DNA of 64,000 bases from Endozoicomonas sp. OPT23 (GCF_009653635.1 NZ_PPFD01000006.1:496001-560000), one strand, 5' to 3'. Positions 46,501 through 56,156 are shown, counted from the stretch's first letter. Translations and numbers: made by a program. The notes: a model not told the origin generated them from the letters alone.

Positions 46501-48531
46501 GAGGACTCGATTTCCTCCGGGGAAAGTGGTGAAGGTCTTACAGCGATTGTGAGTCAACCAGACTCCACAAAACCGCTCGTCAATACCGCTACACCTGATG
46601 CAACAACTCTACTGGTTACAGAAAACACAGCACAACCTGATCAGACTTTGATCGAAGAAACGTCTACAATCAGCCCAGCCTCCGAGAAGAAAGAAGAGCC
46701 ATCAGAAACACAGAAAGGTGATTCCAGCTCCTCCAAGATAACTGAAGCGCCTCTCGCAATAGACGTGCAACCTCAATCCGAATCTGAAGCATCACAACCA
46801 AAAACTACTACTAGAAAAGTCAACGAACGCCCTATAAAAGTACCTGAATGGACAAAAACAATCACCCCACTACAAGAGGAAAATGATGAAGAGCTGGCAA
46901 GAGCAGAAACCGATGAAAAGAATATCAATGATCCGGACTCGACAGTTTCATTAGTTGCTATTACCACCGTGACCACTCCCCTTATTACCCCATCAGCACC
47001 AGCTGCTGACGCGGACACCACCCAGCTGGCAATTGGAGCTGAATCTGAAAACTTTCCCGGCCAAGATACGAAAGCCCTACCTGAAACTGGCTATGAGCAT
47101 CCTCAAAGCCGTACAAGCTATGAACTAGAAACTGATCTCGCTAAAGACCTTGGGAAAGATGTCTTGAAAACGGCCTATTTCTGGTTCACTACTCAACTCA
47201 TTCGTGACTATTATCAGACAGGCGGCGTACATACCGTTGAACAGATCGCTGATTCTATCGAAGGATTATTCCAAATGACCGGGCTTGGGGATCCTGAAAG
47301 GGTTTCCATGATGATGACGAATTTAAAAGAATCCTATAAGGCATCTGAACCACTGAATGGCGTGTCACATTATATAACAGCCCCATTACTCGGTTCATAT
47401 CTCTGGGGGAACTACTTTACTGCTATCAGTTACTTCCATGAGTCCCCAAGTACATTCAGCCTACATAATTTAATAACAACCTTTAATACCGCAGCAATGC
47501 AGACATTCTCGGACCTGACCTGGAATGGTGACCACCTTTTAATGTTGTTCAGCCTGTTGCAGGGATTTGACTCAGTCAAAGAGCTGGAGTCGCACCTTAA
47601 GGTCAAACAAAGCATGGCCAGAAAACAGTTTATTAATGCCGACATCTCCGAAGAAAAGTACCAGCAACTTGCTGACGAGACCGCAGAATGGCTGTTGAAA
47701 TTAAGTCTTCCGAACTGGGAAGACTATGTTGATGCTGCTGCTGATAGCCTTTCTGACACGATATCTCAAAGCGAAATCTATGACCTGCAATTATCAGCCC
47801 ATAGTGACAGCTCGTATCGAAAAGCATACCCCAGCGTGACAAAATCCATTCGCAATGGATCTAAAACTTTACAACCACTGAGACCTGTGGGCAGCCTTGT
47901 AAATCATGCTTTAGCCTACTCTTCTGCGACCACCACTTTTAGAGCGATTGCCAGGTACAGTCGAAACGTAATTGTTCCAAAACACCCTGGATTTGCATCT
48001 GTATCCAGACTCCTCTCAGGCCAGCCTCTCTCTTACAGCAGAACAAAAATGAGCCTGATTCCGGCCACTGCTGTATTCTCTGTCATGGGTGCAGCCAATA
48101 TGCTGACAGGTGGCGCAGTTCTTATGGGAGCAAGCACAGCTTACGACGGCCTGTTTAATGAGTTTGGCTGGGCGAAACAGGTACTTGAACCCACCTTCAA
48201 CTGGATTGACGGCAGTCCTGAAAAACCGGGACCATGGGTGACAGGGCTAAATCACCATTTACCTCGCCTGTCTGCGGGTCACCAGGAATCATACTGGTAC
48301 ACGTTAGCCTCTGGCATTGCGAATGTTGCCACTCAATGGTTATCCACGCCCTTCAGCCATTCAACCGCCTATCAGCCCGATAACTACACGACAAAAGTAG
48401 ATTTCAACACACACCCTTCACCGCTAATGATTCCAAAGCAGACTCAGGTGAAGTATGAAGATGACGAGTTTGCGCAAATGATGAGAAAGGAAAAAGAGCA
48501 GGTTTACACCCCTCGAGTTATTTTACCCTAG
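43588..48531 (+). CDS. Giant exported protein of unknown function, copy A
   Basis: I do not recognise this 1647-residue protein. ATG 43588 follows GGGGACC and gives a signal peptide (ILFILTLLASTLHISAIFA). Residues about 158-191 are an Asp/Ser/Glu repeat. About 430-640 is Lys/Glu-rich, low-complexity and probably coiled coil. Residues 750-850 hold HPGIQMIDQLI and LNRLQDTTHRKKID, both shared with copy B, and 930-1170 is Ser/Thr/Pro-rich and probably disordered. The last ~476 residues are a compact conserved domain with hydrophobic segments (APLLGSYLWGNYFTAISYF; ATAVFSVMGAANMLTGGAV). Secretion to the host or cell surface is a guess. It is duplicated at 49505. Confidence 0.85.
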   Translation: MNLFYAVAMRILFILTLLASTLHISAIFADETDLEQDIPLIKSYANKKEGVIWLHAQYGHKKNSPSLTISYNPAEDLLIFKPDESILSLYYVTQSELREHGILPLEESKEIHPKRKTMFLQIVQRNLEELDESEAKNPEKKDHQTLPSDEEPGKNSNAESDDEPDSDDEPDSGDESDSDDDSDSSSDEGSQSRKVTTEEEIVVPETELQALMLKELKRQESLGIKQERWVTHQLPDRKIIRKLARKHSSVIASWRTLKPGNVKHGYLFHRFNEHIAFDTFLNIMKSTVEQRQLAILDSLKPDISLFWDKAVKPISLADEEFISKRVEIVSIIPIPGQLPAVMMEKPQFHPESIIWKRMHGIRYPHFNLVLDPYHFNADELRNFYETADELAKEILEKMIDGLGHISWDDPLFHKISGVKLDPSRIIPSEFFPFSETGEEPALSPIDQAFAALIEQAKEEKHKQLLAESDETAALAIKSEKEARKHSDEEESIKLAKIFKDFHEAKEKTETAEPVKKEEAKEEATNFKSTAASTIPDEDIKSKNPEPTISTEKSAKKGKSKIKNKQSKNRSWNKGKEKKKPKEETKTEEAVHNEESIVSERTTASTRESKHIELARRFEDILTKHKIPASERALYLSYLTQPELLEHPYRSPIIQSLKAFFNLDDIHSKLKEDILSSTDERIDTGTLRRRETEVIRKSVKDEIASEVRIKREEAKKDYIQKELDNKRRFQRKEKIRTKAEKTFDEETDRIIAEAIKDQYESRYLAACEKSTEQKRKAVFFEQHHYSIEIIPTGMPLRQDGYALAFEKEHPGIQMIDQLISPFGFRALVVTKALERTHKRDNLTDYNRSIGESSGGTLNRLQDTTHRKKIDTQIARYLDEHMPQAFATFTKNMSYQSELAGLPKRIVTPVPMEISLTYPFSRSSSVSGSESDSSKNHIQEEAELAKIAFANSLRERYRGRKSSNEKVKAPLRLEDSISSGESGEGLTAIVSQPDSTKPLVNTATPDATTLLVTENTAQPDQTLIEETSTISPASEKKEEPSETQKGDSSSSKITEAPLAIDVQPQSESEASQPKTTTRKVNERPIKVPEWTKTITPLQEENDEELARAETDEKNINDPDSTVSLVAITTVTTPLITPSAPAADADTTQLAIGAESENFPGQDTKALPETGYEHPQSRTSYELETDLAKDLGKDVLKTAYFWFTTQLIRDYYQTGGVHTVEQIADSIEGLFQMTGLGDPERVSMMMTNLKESYKASEPLNGVSHYITAPLLGSYLWGNYFTAISYFHESPSTFSLHNLITTFNTAAMQTFSDLTWNGDHLLMLFSLLQGFDSVKELESHLKVKQSMARKQFINADISEEKYQQLADETAEWLLKLSLPNWEDYVDAAADSLSDTISQSEIYDLQLSAHSDSSYRKAYPSVTKSIRNGSKTLQPLRPVGSLVNHALAYSSATTTFRAIARYSRNVIVPKHPGFASVSRLLSGQPLSYSRTKMSLIPATAVFSVMGAANMLTGGAVLMGASTAYDGLFNEFGWAKQVLEPTFNWIDGSPEKPGPWVTGLNHHLPRLSAGHQESYWYTLASGIANVATQWLSTPFSHSTAYQPDNYTTKVDFNTHPSPLMIPKQTQVKYEDDEFAQMMRKEKEQVYTPRVILP

Positions 48532-48551
48532 GGGCGTAAAAGACCAGCTGG

Positions 48552-49008
48552 TTAGAACAGCCTGTTCAGACCATCCAGAGCCGCAACACGATAGGCTTCA
48601 GCCATGGTTGGGTAGTTAAAGGTGGTGTTAAGGAAATACTTGATATTGTTAACTTCACCCTTTTGAGACATAACCGCCTGACCGATATGAACGATCTCTG
48701 AAGCCTGGTCACCAAAACAGTGTATGCCCGATACCTCTCCGGTATCACGGTGGAACAGAATCTTCAGCATACCGACTTACTCACCGGTAATCTGAGCTCT
48801 GGCCAAACGGGCAAACAGGGCTTTACCTACTTCATAAGGCACAGATTCTGCTGCTAGTTCTTCTTCGTTTTTGCCCAGCGAACGGATTTCAGGAATAGTG
48901 TAAATCCCTGTTGGTACTTCATTTACAAAGCGCCATTGATCAGCCTGCTCCATATTACCGGCCGCCGAACGTCCCTGGTCATAGGCAGCACTGGCAAGGC
49001 TTGGCCAG
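48552..49008 (-). pseudogene. sthA remnant (residues 314-464 only)
   Basis: This strand encodes [17 protein letters not shown] through ALDGLNRLF, the last 151 residues of SthA, about 94% identical in DNA to 54265-54721. The first two thirds are missing. A nonsense codon (TAA at 48777-48779) replaces the Lys codon of the sequence ITGEKVGM, so even the remnant is broken. It joins the apbE remnant at GCCAG (49004-49008). Confidence 0.93.
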
Positions 49009-49285
49009 TCGTCCCATTTCAGAGTGGCCAATTCTAGGGTCAATCGTGTGGGAATATTTCTGGCCATCGACTTCATAGAAATTCAGATAATCACCTGATG
49101 TTGCCACGGCTTTGTCCGTTAATGAAATCAGTGCCGGTAATTCATCGCCAGCTATGCCAGAACCACGAATTAACAGAAGCCATTGTGAACCATCAGGCTT
49201 AAATACGGACGTTCAACTTCACCGCCAATCTCGACCATATAATTGGTGATACCTTTTGACTCCAGCACAGCAGCCACTCTGTCAA
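49004..49285 (-). pseudogene. apbE remnant
   Basis: This stretch is about 97% identical to 56353-56635 inside apbE. It carries a one-base deletion near 49204-49213 (frameshift) and has neither the start nor the end of the gene. Its left end is fused to the sthA remnant and its right end to the leader of giant gene B at TCAA. It cannot make a functional flavin transferase. Confidence 0.92.
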
Positions 49286-49504
49286 ATAAGAACCCTTATC
49301 CCTGAAGCATAAATATAAAAGCTCTAAACAATTTTTTTATTGCTCTTATTAGGGGGCATTGCATTAAGAGAACAATCTGAAAATAGATTTCTTGAAAAGA
49401 CATAAAAGAAAGCTAATATGAATAATCATAAATATGTATGTACATCAGTCAAAACAAAAGTACCGATGATGGGTGCGAAGTCACACCTCATGACCGGGGA
49501 CCAT

Positions 49505-52500
49505 ATGAAGCTATTTTATTTCATCACGATACGCACCACTCTCATCCTGACATTTCTTTCCAGTGCTCTGTACAACAGTAATATTTTCGCTGATGAAATT
49601 GACTTTGAGCAAGATATCGTTCTTCGTCAATCATACACAAAGATGAAAGACAATACAGACTGGCTTTTTGCTACATACGGATACAGGGCAGCTAAAAATC
49701 CAGCATTAACTATTGGTTATAATCCCGAAAACAACCTAATGACGTTCGAGCCTCACACGGGCCTACTTTTTCTCTTTCAAATCACTCAATCGGAATTGCA
49801 CGAACAAGGTGTCCTTCCTAATACAGAGGAAGATTCATTACATCCTAAAATCAAAGCCGAGTTTCTCAGACTCACCCAACTTTCAATGGAACACAAAAAA
49901 TCAAAAAACATATCAGCAGATCCAGAGTCGAATTCTGAACCGGATTCAGAACCGTATAATAAAGAAAGCACAAAAAAAGGACATCAGTCCAAAGTTAATA
50001 AAACTGAATCCGGAAGTAGAATAAAGAGCGAGCTGGAAAATCTATCTGAAAAAGAAATAAAAAGACATATTGATCAGGGAATAACACCAGCAACGTTCGT
50101 TTCATATAACTTACCTGATGAAAATGAGTTTTCCTGGTTATTTCAGCATTTATCACATATAGCAACGTGGCCGACATTCACTGCTGAAGACGCAATTCAT
50201 GGTACAATTTTCCATCGATTTGAAGAGAGTATCAGCTTTGACACATTTCTAAAAATCATGAAGTTTACAGTGACACAGAAGACTACACCTGACTTAGCCT
50301 TATTAAGGCCTGAAATTGCATTGTTCTGGGACATGGCAAAACAACCCTTACCCATTGAAAGACCCATTCCAGAATTCATTGAATTAGTTTCCATTATTCC
50401 AAGTAATGAAAATCCTCCTACTATTTTTATGGGAAGACAACAAACTCATCCAAAATCAATTATCTGGAGAGAACAAAAAGGCATCAGATATCCACACTTT
50501 GATTTACTCCTATTCAAAGAGAATCTGGATAATGATGAACTGATCATTACCCATGAGCAGCCTGACAAACTCGCTATAGATTTAATTGACCTGATGCTAA
50601 ACGACAAAGGTTTACTCCGTTGCTCTGACCCATTTTTCAATCGACCCGAACAAGAAACTATTCAACCAGTTAGCATTGAATCGACTCAACTTTCTCTTCA
50701 GGAAGAAATCTGTAAGCCGAAGCCTAGCCCAATTCAGGAGGCTCTATTAAAACTAGAGGACAAAATAAAATCAGATACCGAGAAAAGGGCAGAGATAATT
50801 AGAAAGAGACAATCTTTGGAAAGTCAGGAAGAAATAAAAGCCTTTGACGCAGCTCTTAAAAAAGAAGAAGAAACCAGAAGAAAGGAAGAAGCTTTAGAAA
50901 CCAAAAAACTAACAGAACTATTTGAAGCCTATCACAATAAAAATAAAAAAAGAGAACTATCACAAAGAACAGAGACGTTACCCATCACCACAACTACTGA
51001 AAAAGCGGCGCATACCCCATCAACCATCGATAAAACCAAAACTGAAGCACTAGTCGTCGATAAAACTGAAACATCTGCTTTGGACAGATCAATATCTGAA
51101 TCAAAATCCAAACCAAGATCAGAGAAAAGAAAAAGTTTCAAAAAAAAATCATTTAAAAATGATCGAAAGATCTGGAAAGGAAGCGCCCCTAAACCTTCTA
51201 AAACACCCGACAAAGACCAGTCAAAACCCATCATTGAGACCGAGCATAAAAAACCTGAGCACATTCGAGTACTACAGCAGCTTGAAGCAGTTTTCAATAA
51301 ATATAACGTTCCTGAACAAGATCGTTTTCACTATAGATCTTATCTTGCCCACCCTTACCTACTTGAACATCACGATCGAATTGCTGTTATAAACTCTTTA
51401 AGAGTATTTTTCAGACTTGACGACCTTAATTTACTAGTAAAAGAAGAAACTCTAAAAACAGTTCATGAAGAAATTGATTCCAGTACTTTAAGCCGAAAGA
51501 GAATAAAAACTATTAAGCAGCAGGTTAAGAAGGGCATAGAGCTAGAGATCAAAGCTGAAAGAGAGCATGGTAAGAATGATTACATTCAACAAAAAGTTGA
51601 AAACAAAAAATTCACTCAACGAAAATCAACAATAAAAACCATAGCGGCACAAGAATATGACGAAGAAACCGTTTACCTTGTTGATCAAGCACTTAAGGAT
51701 CAGTATGAATTACGACTACTGAAAGCTTATGATCAAGCTGCAGAAATATTGCGACAAAAATCTTTTTTTGATCGAAAGCATCTTTCATTTGAACTTATTC
51801 CCATTGGCATGGAGCTTCATCAAGATGCTTATTCAGCAGACTTTGAAAAAAGACACCCAGGCATCGGCATGGTTAAAGAGCTTGTAAGACCATTAGGTTT
51901 TGAAGCAAAGGTCGTCAGCAAAAAGTTACAAACTGTTCATAAAAATGACAATCTTGCGGATGAATGCAGGGCATATGGAGAAGATGAAGGAGAAACTTTA
52001 AACAGACTACAGGATACACCACATAGAATTAAAATAGACGGTGAAATTGAAGATTACCTTAGCCAGCACACACAAAAGACTCCCTCTGCCTTCAGGAAGG
52101 CATCAGGAAAGCGGCCACTTCCCACAAGTCTTCGCTATCCAACGCCCATGGCGTCTGCCCACCTTCCCTCTCTTTCCAGGACACCCTCTAAACCTGAGGT
52201 TTCTTTATTGGGCATGTCACTGACTGACAATGAAAAAGTGGAAATTGCTACTGTACACCGCCCTACTTCAACTACTACTAAACAGCCAACAAAGATAAAG
52301 CACAATACATCTTCCAGTAAAAGCGAAGAAGATACTTCTCAAAGTGCTAAAAAAGCTGACCTTTTAGAGCCGCAGACTGGTGCAGAGACAACGACAGAGG
52401 CTGTGCCAGGACCTATCACAGAACATCCTGTAAACCCTGACATAGCTCAGAGTGAGAAAGGATCTACCTTCAGTACAGCTTTTGACAAAGCAGAACTATT

Positions 52501-54244
52501 ACCTTCATTTGAAAGCAGCTCCAGCTCTACACAGGAAAATGAAGTACTCCCGAACAGTGCTGAACGATCTGAATCAGGGCTACCAAAAGCAAAGACTGTT
52601 CGTGAAACAATCAAAAGGCGTCCTGTGAAAGTGCCTGAGTGGGCAAAAAAGTCAGGTGTTTTTCAGGAAGAAACCGAACAAGAGCTGTTAGATTCGGCTA
52701 AAGGACTTGAAATCACGGAAGCATCAGCAGCTTCGTCCAACTTTGAGTCTGCACAAACGACTGAACCGGGCACTTTTCAACGTTCGATTACAACTGAGTC
52801 TGAGAACAAGTACTCTCAAAGCCGCACAAGCTATGAACTGGAAACTAATCTGGCTAAAGACCTTGGTAAAGACGTCCTGAAAACAGCCTATTTCTGGTTC
52901 ACTGCTCAACTCATTCGTGACTATTATCAGACAGGCGGCGTGCATACCGTTGAACAGATCGCTGACTCTATCGAAGGGTTACTCCAAATGACCGGGTTTG
53001 GGGATCCTGAAAGGGTTTCTATGATGATGACGAGTTTGAAAGAATCCTACAAGGCACCTGAACCACAGAATGGCGTATTACAATACGTAGCAGCTCCGTT
53101 ACTGGGCTCATACCTCTGGGGGAACTACTTTACCGCTATCAGTTACTTCCATGAGTCTCCAAGTACATTCAGCCTGCATAATGTAATAACAACCTTTAAT
53201 ACCGCAGCAATGCAGACATTCTCGGACCTGACCTGGAATGGTGACCACCTTTTAATGCTGTTCAGCCTGTTGCAGGGATTTGACTCAGTCAAAGAGCTGG
53301 AGTCGCACCTTAAGGTCAAACGAAGCATGGCCAGAAAACAGTTTATTAATGCCGACATCTCCGAGGAAAAGTACCAGAAACTTGCTGATGAGACTGCAGA
53401 ATGGCTGTTGAAATTAAGTCTTCCGAACTGGGAAGACTATGTTGATGCTGCTGCTGAGAGCCTTTCTGACACGATATCTCAAAGCGAAATCTATGACCTG
53501 CAATTATCAGCCCATAGTGACAGCTCGTATCGAAAAGCATACCCCAGCGTGACAAAATACATTCGCAACAGATCTAAAACTTTACAACCACTGAGACCTG
53601 TGGGCAGCCTTGTAAATCATGCGCTGGCCTACTCTTCTGCCACCACCACTTTTAGAGCGGTTGCCAAGTACAGTCGAAACGTAATTGTTCCAAAACACCC
53701 TGGATTTGCATCTGTATCCAGATTCCTCTCAGGCCAGCCTCTCTCTTACAGCAGAACAAAAATGAGCCTGATTCCGACCACCGCTGTATTCTCTGTCATA
53801 GGTGCAGCCAATATGCTGACAGGTGGCGCAGTTCTTATGGGAGCAAGCACAGCTTACGACGGCCTGTTTAATGAGTTTGGCTGGGCGAAACAGGTACTTG
53901 AACCCACCTTCAACTGGATTGACGGCAGCCCTGAAAAACCGGGACCATGGGTGACAGGGCTAAATCACCATTTACCACGCCTTTCTCCGGGTCACCAAGA
54001 ATCATACTGGTACACGTTAGCCTCTGGCATCGCGAATGTTGCCACTCAATGGTTATCCACGCCCTTCAGCCATTCAACCGCCTATCAACCCGATAACGAC
54101 ACGACAAAAGTAGATTTCAACACTCACCCTTCACCGTTACTGATTCCAAAGCAGACTCATGTGAAATATAAAGATGATGAGTTTACGCACATGATGAGAA
54201 AGGAAAAAGAACAGGTTTACACCCCTCGAGTTATTTTACCCTAG
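49505..54244 (+). CDS. Giant exported protein of unknown function, copy B
   Basis: The paralogue of 43588-48531 is 1579 residues from ATG 49505 (GGGGACC upstream); the 29-codon in-frame extension lies in the conserved leader and is probably untranslated. A signal peptide (TTLILTFLSSALYNSNIFA) is present. The Asp/Ser repeat of copy A is reduced to a short acidic stretch (DPESNSEPDSEPYNKES). The centre is again Lys/Glu-rich and coiled, with about half of residues shared. From about residue 1104 on, about 94% match copy A (roughly 29 differences in 476, counted by eye). The Pro-rich joint RRPVKVPEWAK is common to both. Confidence 0.85.
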   Translation: MKLFYFITIRTTLILTFLSSALYNSNIFADEIDFEQDIVLRQSYTKMKDNTDWLFATYGYRAAKNPALTIGYNPENNLMTFEPHTGLLFLFQITQSELHEQGVLPNTEEDSLHPKIKAEFLRLTQLSMEHKKSKNISADPESNSEPDSEPYNKESTKKGHQSKVNKTESGSRIKSELENLSEKEIKRHIDQGITPATFVSYNLPDENEFSWLFQHLSHIATWPTFTAEDAIHGTIFHRFEESISFDTFLKIMKFTVTQKTTPDLALLRPEIALFWDMAKQPLPIERPIPEFIELVSIIPSNENPPTIFMGRQQTHPKSIIWREQKGIRYPHFDLLLFKENLDNDELIITHEQPDKLAIDLIDLMLNDKGLLRCSDPFFNRPEQETIQPVSIESTQLSLQEEICKPKPSPIQEALLKLEDKIKSDTEKRAEIIRKRQSLESQEEIKAFDAALKKEEETRRKEEALETKKLTELFEAYHNKNKKRELSQRTETLPITTTTEKAAHTPSTIDKTKTEALVVDKTETSALDRSISESKSKPRSEKRKSFKKKSFKNDRKIWKGSAPKPSKTPDKDQSKPIIETEHKKPEHIRVLQQLEAVFNKYNVPEQDRFHYRSYLAHPYLLEHHDRIAVINSLRVFFRLDDLNLLVKEETLKTVHEEIDSSTLSRKRIKTIKQQVKKGIELEIKAEREHGKNDYIQQKVENKKFTQRKSTIKTIAAQEYDEETVYLVDQALKDQYELRLLKAYDQAAEILRQKSFFDRKHLSFELIPIGMELHQDAYSADFEKRHPGIGMVKELVRPLGFEAKVVSKKLQTVHKNDNLADECRAYGEDEGETLNRLQDTPHRIKIDGEIEDYLSQHTQKTPSAFRKASGKRPLPTSLRYPTPMASAHLPSLSRTPSKPEVSLLGMSLTDNEKVEIATVHRPTSTTTKQPTKIKHNTSSSKSEEDTSQSAKKADLLEPQTGAETTTEAVPGPITEHPVNPDIAQSEKGSTFSTAFDKAELLPSFESSSSSTQENEVLPNSAERSESGLPKAKTVRETIKRRPVKVPEWAKKSGVFQEETEQELLDSAKGLEITEASAASSNFESAQTTEPGTFQRSITTESENKYSQSRTSYELETNLAKDLGKDVLKTAYFWFTAQLIRDYYQTGGVHTVEQIADSIEGLLQMTGFGDPERVSMMMTSLKESYKAPEPQNGVLQYVAAPLLGSYLWGNYFTAISYFHESPSTFSLHNVITTFNTAAMQTFSDLTWNGDHLLMLFSLLQGFDSVKELESHLKVKRSMARKQFINADISEEKYQKLADETAEWLLKLSLPNWEDYVDAAAESLSDTISQSEIYDLQLSAHSDSSYRKAYPSVTKYIRNRSKTLQPLRPVGSLVNHALAYSSATTTFRAVAKYSRNVIVPKHPGFASVSRFLSGQPLSYSRTKMSLIPTTAVFSVIGAANMLTGGAVLMGASTAYDGLFNEFGWAKQVLEPTFNWIDGSPEKPGPWVTGLNHHLPRLSPGHQESYWYTLASGIANVATQWLSTPFSHSTAYQPDNDTTKVDFNTHPSPLLIPKQTHVKYKDDEFTHMMRKEKEQVYTPRVILP

Positions 54245-54254
54245 GGGTGTAAAA
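54234..54254. terminator. Hairpin between giant gene B and sthA
   Basis: TTTTACCC pairs with GGGTGTAAAA with a one-base bulge, overlapping the stop codon of the giant gene. The equivalent sequence follows copy A at about 48521-48541. It separates convergent genes. Confidence 0.4.
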
Positions 54255-54264
54255 AATCAGTCGG

Positions 54265-55659
54265 TTAGAACAACCTGTTCAGACCATCCAGAGCCGCAAC
54301 ACGATAGGCTTCAGCCATGGTTGGGTAGTTAAAGGTGGTGTTAAGGAAATACTTGATATTATTAGCTTCACCCTTTTGAGACATAACCGCCTGACCGATA
54401 TGAACGATCTCGGAGGCCTGGTCACCAAAACAGTGTATACCCAATATCTCTCCGGTATCCCGGTGGAACAGAATTTTCAGCATGCCGACTTTCTCACCGG
54501 TAATCTGAGCTCTGGCCAGTCGAGCAAAAAGTGCTTTACCTACTTCATAAGGCACAGACTCTGCTGTTAGCTCTTCTTCGTTTTTGCCCAGCGAACTGAT
54601 TTCAGGAATTGTGTAAATCCCTGTTGGCACTTCATTTACAAAGCGCCATTGATCAGCCTGTTCCATATTACCGGCTGCCGAACGTCCCTGATCATAGGCA
54701 GCACTGGCAAGGCTTGGCCAGCCAATAACATCACCTGCTGCATAGATATGATCAATACTGGTTTGATAGTTCTCATTTACATCCAGCTGACCACGGTTAT
54801 TGGCTTTCATACCAATACATTCCAGCCCCATATTCTGGGTGTTACCTGTGCGGCCATTGGCCCACAACAGAATATCGGCTTTCAGTTTCTTACCGGATTT
54901 CAGGTGCATCACGACACCGTCTTCCAGCGTTTCAACTTTCTGATATTCTTCATTATGGCGAACGATTACATTCATCTTGCGAAGCTGATAACCCAGCGCG
55001 TCCGATATTTCCTTATCCAGGAAAGACAGTAGACGATCACGGGTATCCACCAGATCTACCAGCACGCCAAGGCCTGAGAAAATAGACGCATATTCAGAGC
55101 CGATAACACCAGCGCCATAAATAATCATACGACGTGGAGTCGTTGTCAGCTGAAGAATAGAATCACTGTCAAAGACATTGGGGTGTCGAAAGTTAACGTC
55201 AGCAGGCTGATAGGGACGAGAGCCCGTAGCAATCAGAACATTATCACCATGCAGCTTCTCGGCATGGCCGTTTTCCTGCTGCACCTCAATGGTGTGCTCA
55301 TCAATAAAGGAAGCATGACCGAAGTAGAGATCAATACGGTTTCGGGCATAGTACATGGTTCTGGACTGAACCTGTTTCTGAATAACCTTCTCTGCGGCTT
55401 TCAGTACTTTAGGAAAGCTGAACCAGCGCGGCTCACCGATTTCTCTGAACATGGGGTTGGTGTTGAAATCCATGATCTGCTTGACAGAGTGTCTCAACGC
55501 TTTGGACGGTATGGTGCCCATATGAGTGCAACTGCCGCCGACAAAAGCACTCTGTTCAACCACCGCAACTCGCTTACCGAGTTTTACGGCATTCATGGCT
55601 GCGCCTTCACCAGCCGGACCGGAACCCAGTACTACCAGGTCATATTTACCTACGCCCAT
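54265..55659 (-). CDS. sthA: Soluble pyridine nucleotide transhydrogenase
   Basis: SthA is a FAD enzyme that balances NADPH and NADH in the cytoplasm. The 464-residue protein matches E. coli SthA in length. It has the FAD site [22 protein letters not shown], the region [20 protein letters not shown] with a single Cys in place of the redox pair of lipoamide dehydrogenases, the NAD site [21 protein letters not shown] and [22 protein letters not shown] broken partial copy lies at 48552-49008. Confidence 0.97.
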   Translation of the reverse strand: MGVGKYDLVVLGSGPAGEGAAMNAVKLGKRVAVVEQSAFVGGSCTHMGTIPSKALRHSVKQIMDFNTNPMFREIGEPRWFSFPKVLKAAEKVIQKQVQSRTMYYARNRIDLYFGHASFIDEHTIEVQQENGHAEKLHGDNVLIATGSRPYQPADVNFRHPNVFDSDSILQLTTTPRRMIIYGAGVIGSEYASIFSGLGVLVDLVDTRDRLLSFLDKEISDALGYQLRKMNVIVRHNEEYQKVETLEDGVVMHLKSGKKLKADILLWANGRTGNTQNMGLECIGMKANNRGQLDVNENYQTSIDHIYAAGDVIGWPSLASAAYDQGRSAAGNMEQADQWRFVNEVPTGIYTIPEISSLGKNEEELTAESVPYEVGKALFARLARAQITGEKVGMLKILFHRDTGEILGIHCFGDQASEIVHIGQAVMSQKGEANNIKYFLNTTFNYPTMAEAYRVAALDGLNRLF

Positions 55660-55859
55660 TTAATTCCCCTCAAAGCATTCCGGTTTATTATTGTTTGATC
55701 GTTGACTATAAATGGATAATTTACAGAACCATCACTCACCTGTTCTGGCAGGTTGTTATTATTGAATCAGGGCAGCCATCGATAATGGTTACCCTGACAG
55801 TAAAGTAACTGTCGTTACTTTTTATATTTTTCCAGCATTCACGGCAATACGACTAATGG

Positions 55860-56108
55860 TCAGCTGCTTTTTTTATCAGACGCGGTTGCGTCATAAAACA
55901 GATGATCCAGATTTTGTCCCTGAGCGGCTGCTTCAGAAAACGGATCGTTTTTATCGGCACCGCCACAAATCATACAGCCGTCTTTCAAGCCCAGTGTGCT
56001 CAGACCTCCACAGGAACCCTTAATCGGTTTATTGGCAAAAATTGCGCCAATGGCCATCATAGCGATAATGGCCAGAAAGGCACCAAAAGTAATCATCAAT
56101 GTTGTCAT
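55860..56108 (-). CDS. nqrM: Na+-NQR maturation protein NqrM
   Basis: NqrM is a small membrane protein thought to deliver iron for the Fe site of the sodium-pumping NADH:quinone reductase. ATG 56108 has GGAGG 7 bases upstream, giving 82 residues: one N-terminal helix ([21 protein letters not shown]), then [22 protein letters not shown] with three Cys residues, typical of the family. A longer C-terminal tail ([20 protein letters not shown]) follows. Its neighbour apbE flavinylates the same complex; the nqrABCDEF genes themselves would lie elsewhere. Confidence 0.9.
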   Translation of the reverse strand: MTTLMITFGAFLAIIAMMAIGAIFANKPIKGSCGGLSTLGLKDGCMICGGADKNDPFSEAAAQGQNLDHLFYDATASDKKSS

Positions 56109-56156
56109 GCCTTTTCCTCCTCGAGCCAACCAGGTTTTTACCGGCTGGCAGAATAT

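Larger units (their letters stand above)
43369..49285. repeat. Tandem duplication unit A (left copy, internally deleted)
   Basis: This unit carries a giant exported-protein gene, the 3' third of sthA and a piece of apbE in the same order and orientation as unit B (49286-56635). The upstream leader (43369-43587) is about 90% identical to 49286-49504. Restoring the 1636 bp missing at 49004 gives 7553 bp. Unit B is 7350 bp, and the 203-bp difference equals the 204-bp difference in giant-gene length. The unit joint is at TCAA (49282-49285). Confidence 0.9.

Noticed and set aside
48552-49076. Two small open frames as separate genes
   Set aside because: They are pieces of a broken sthA copy, split by one nonsense codon and ending in antisense-frame apbE DNA.
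49418-49504. Upstream start of giant protein B
   Set aside because: The region is the conserved leader shared with copy A, where it is not in frame. ATG 49505 has the ribosome site and signal peptide.
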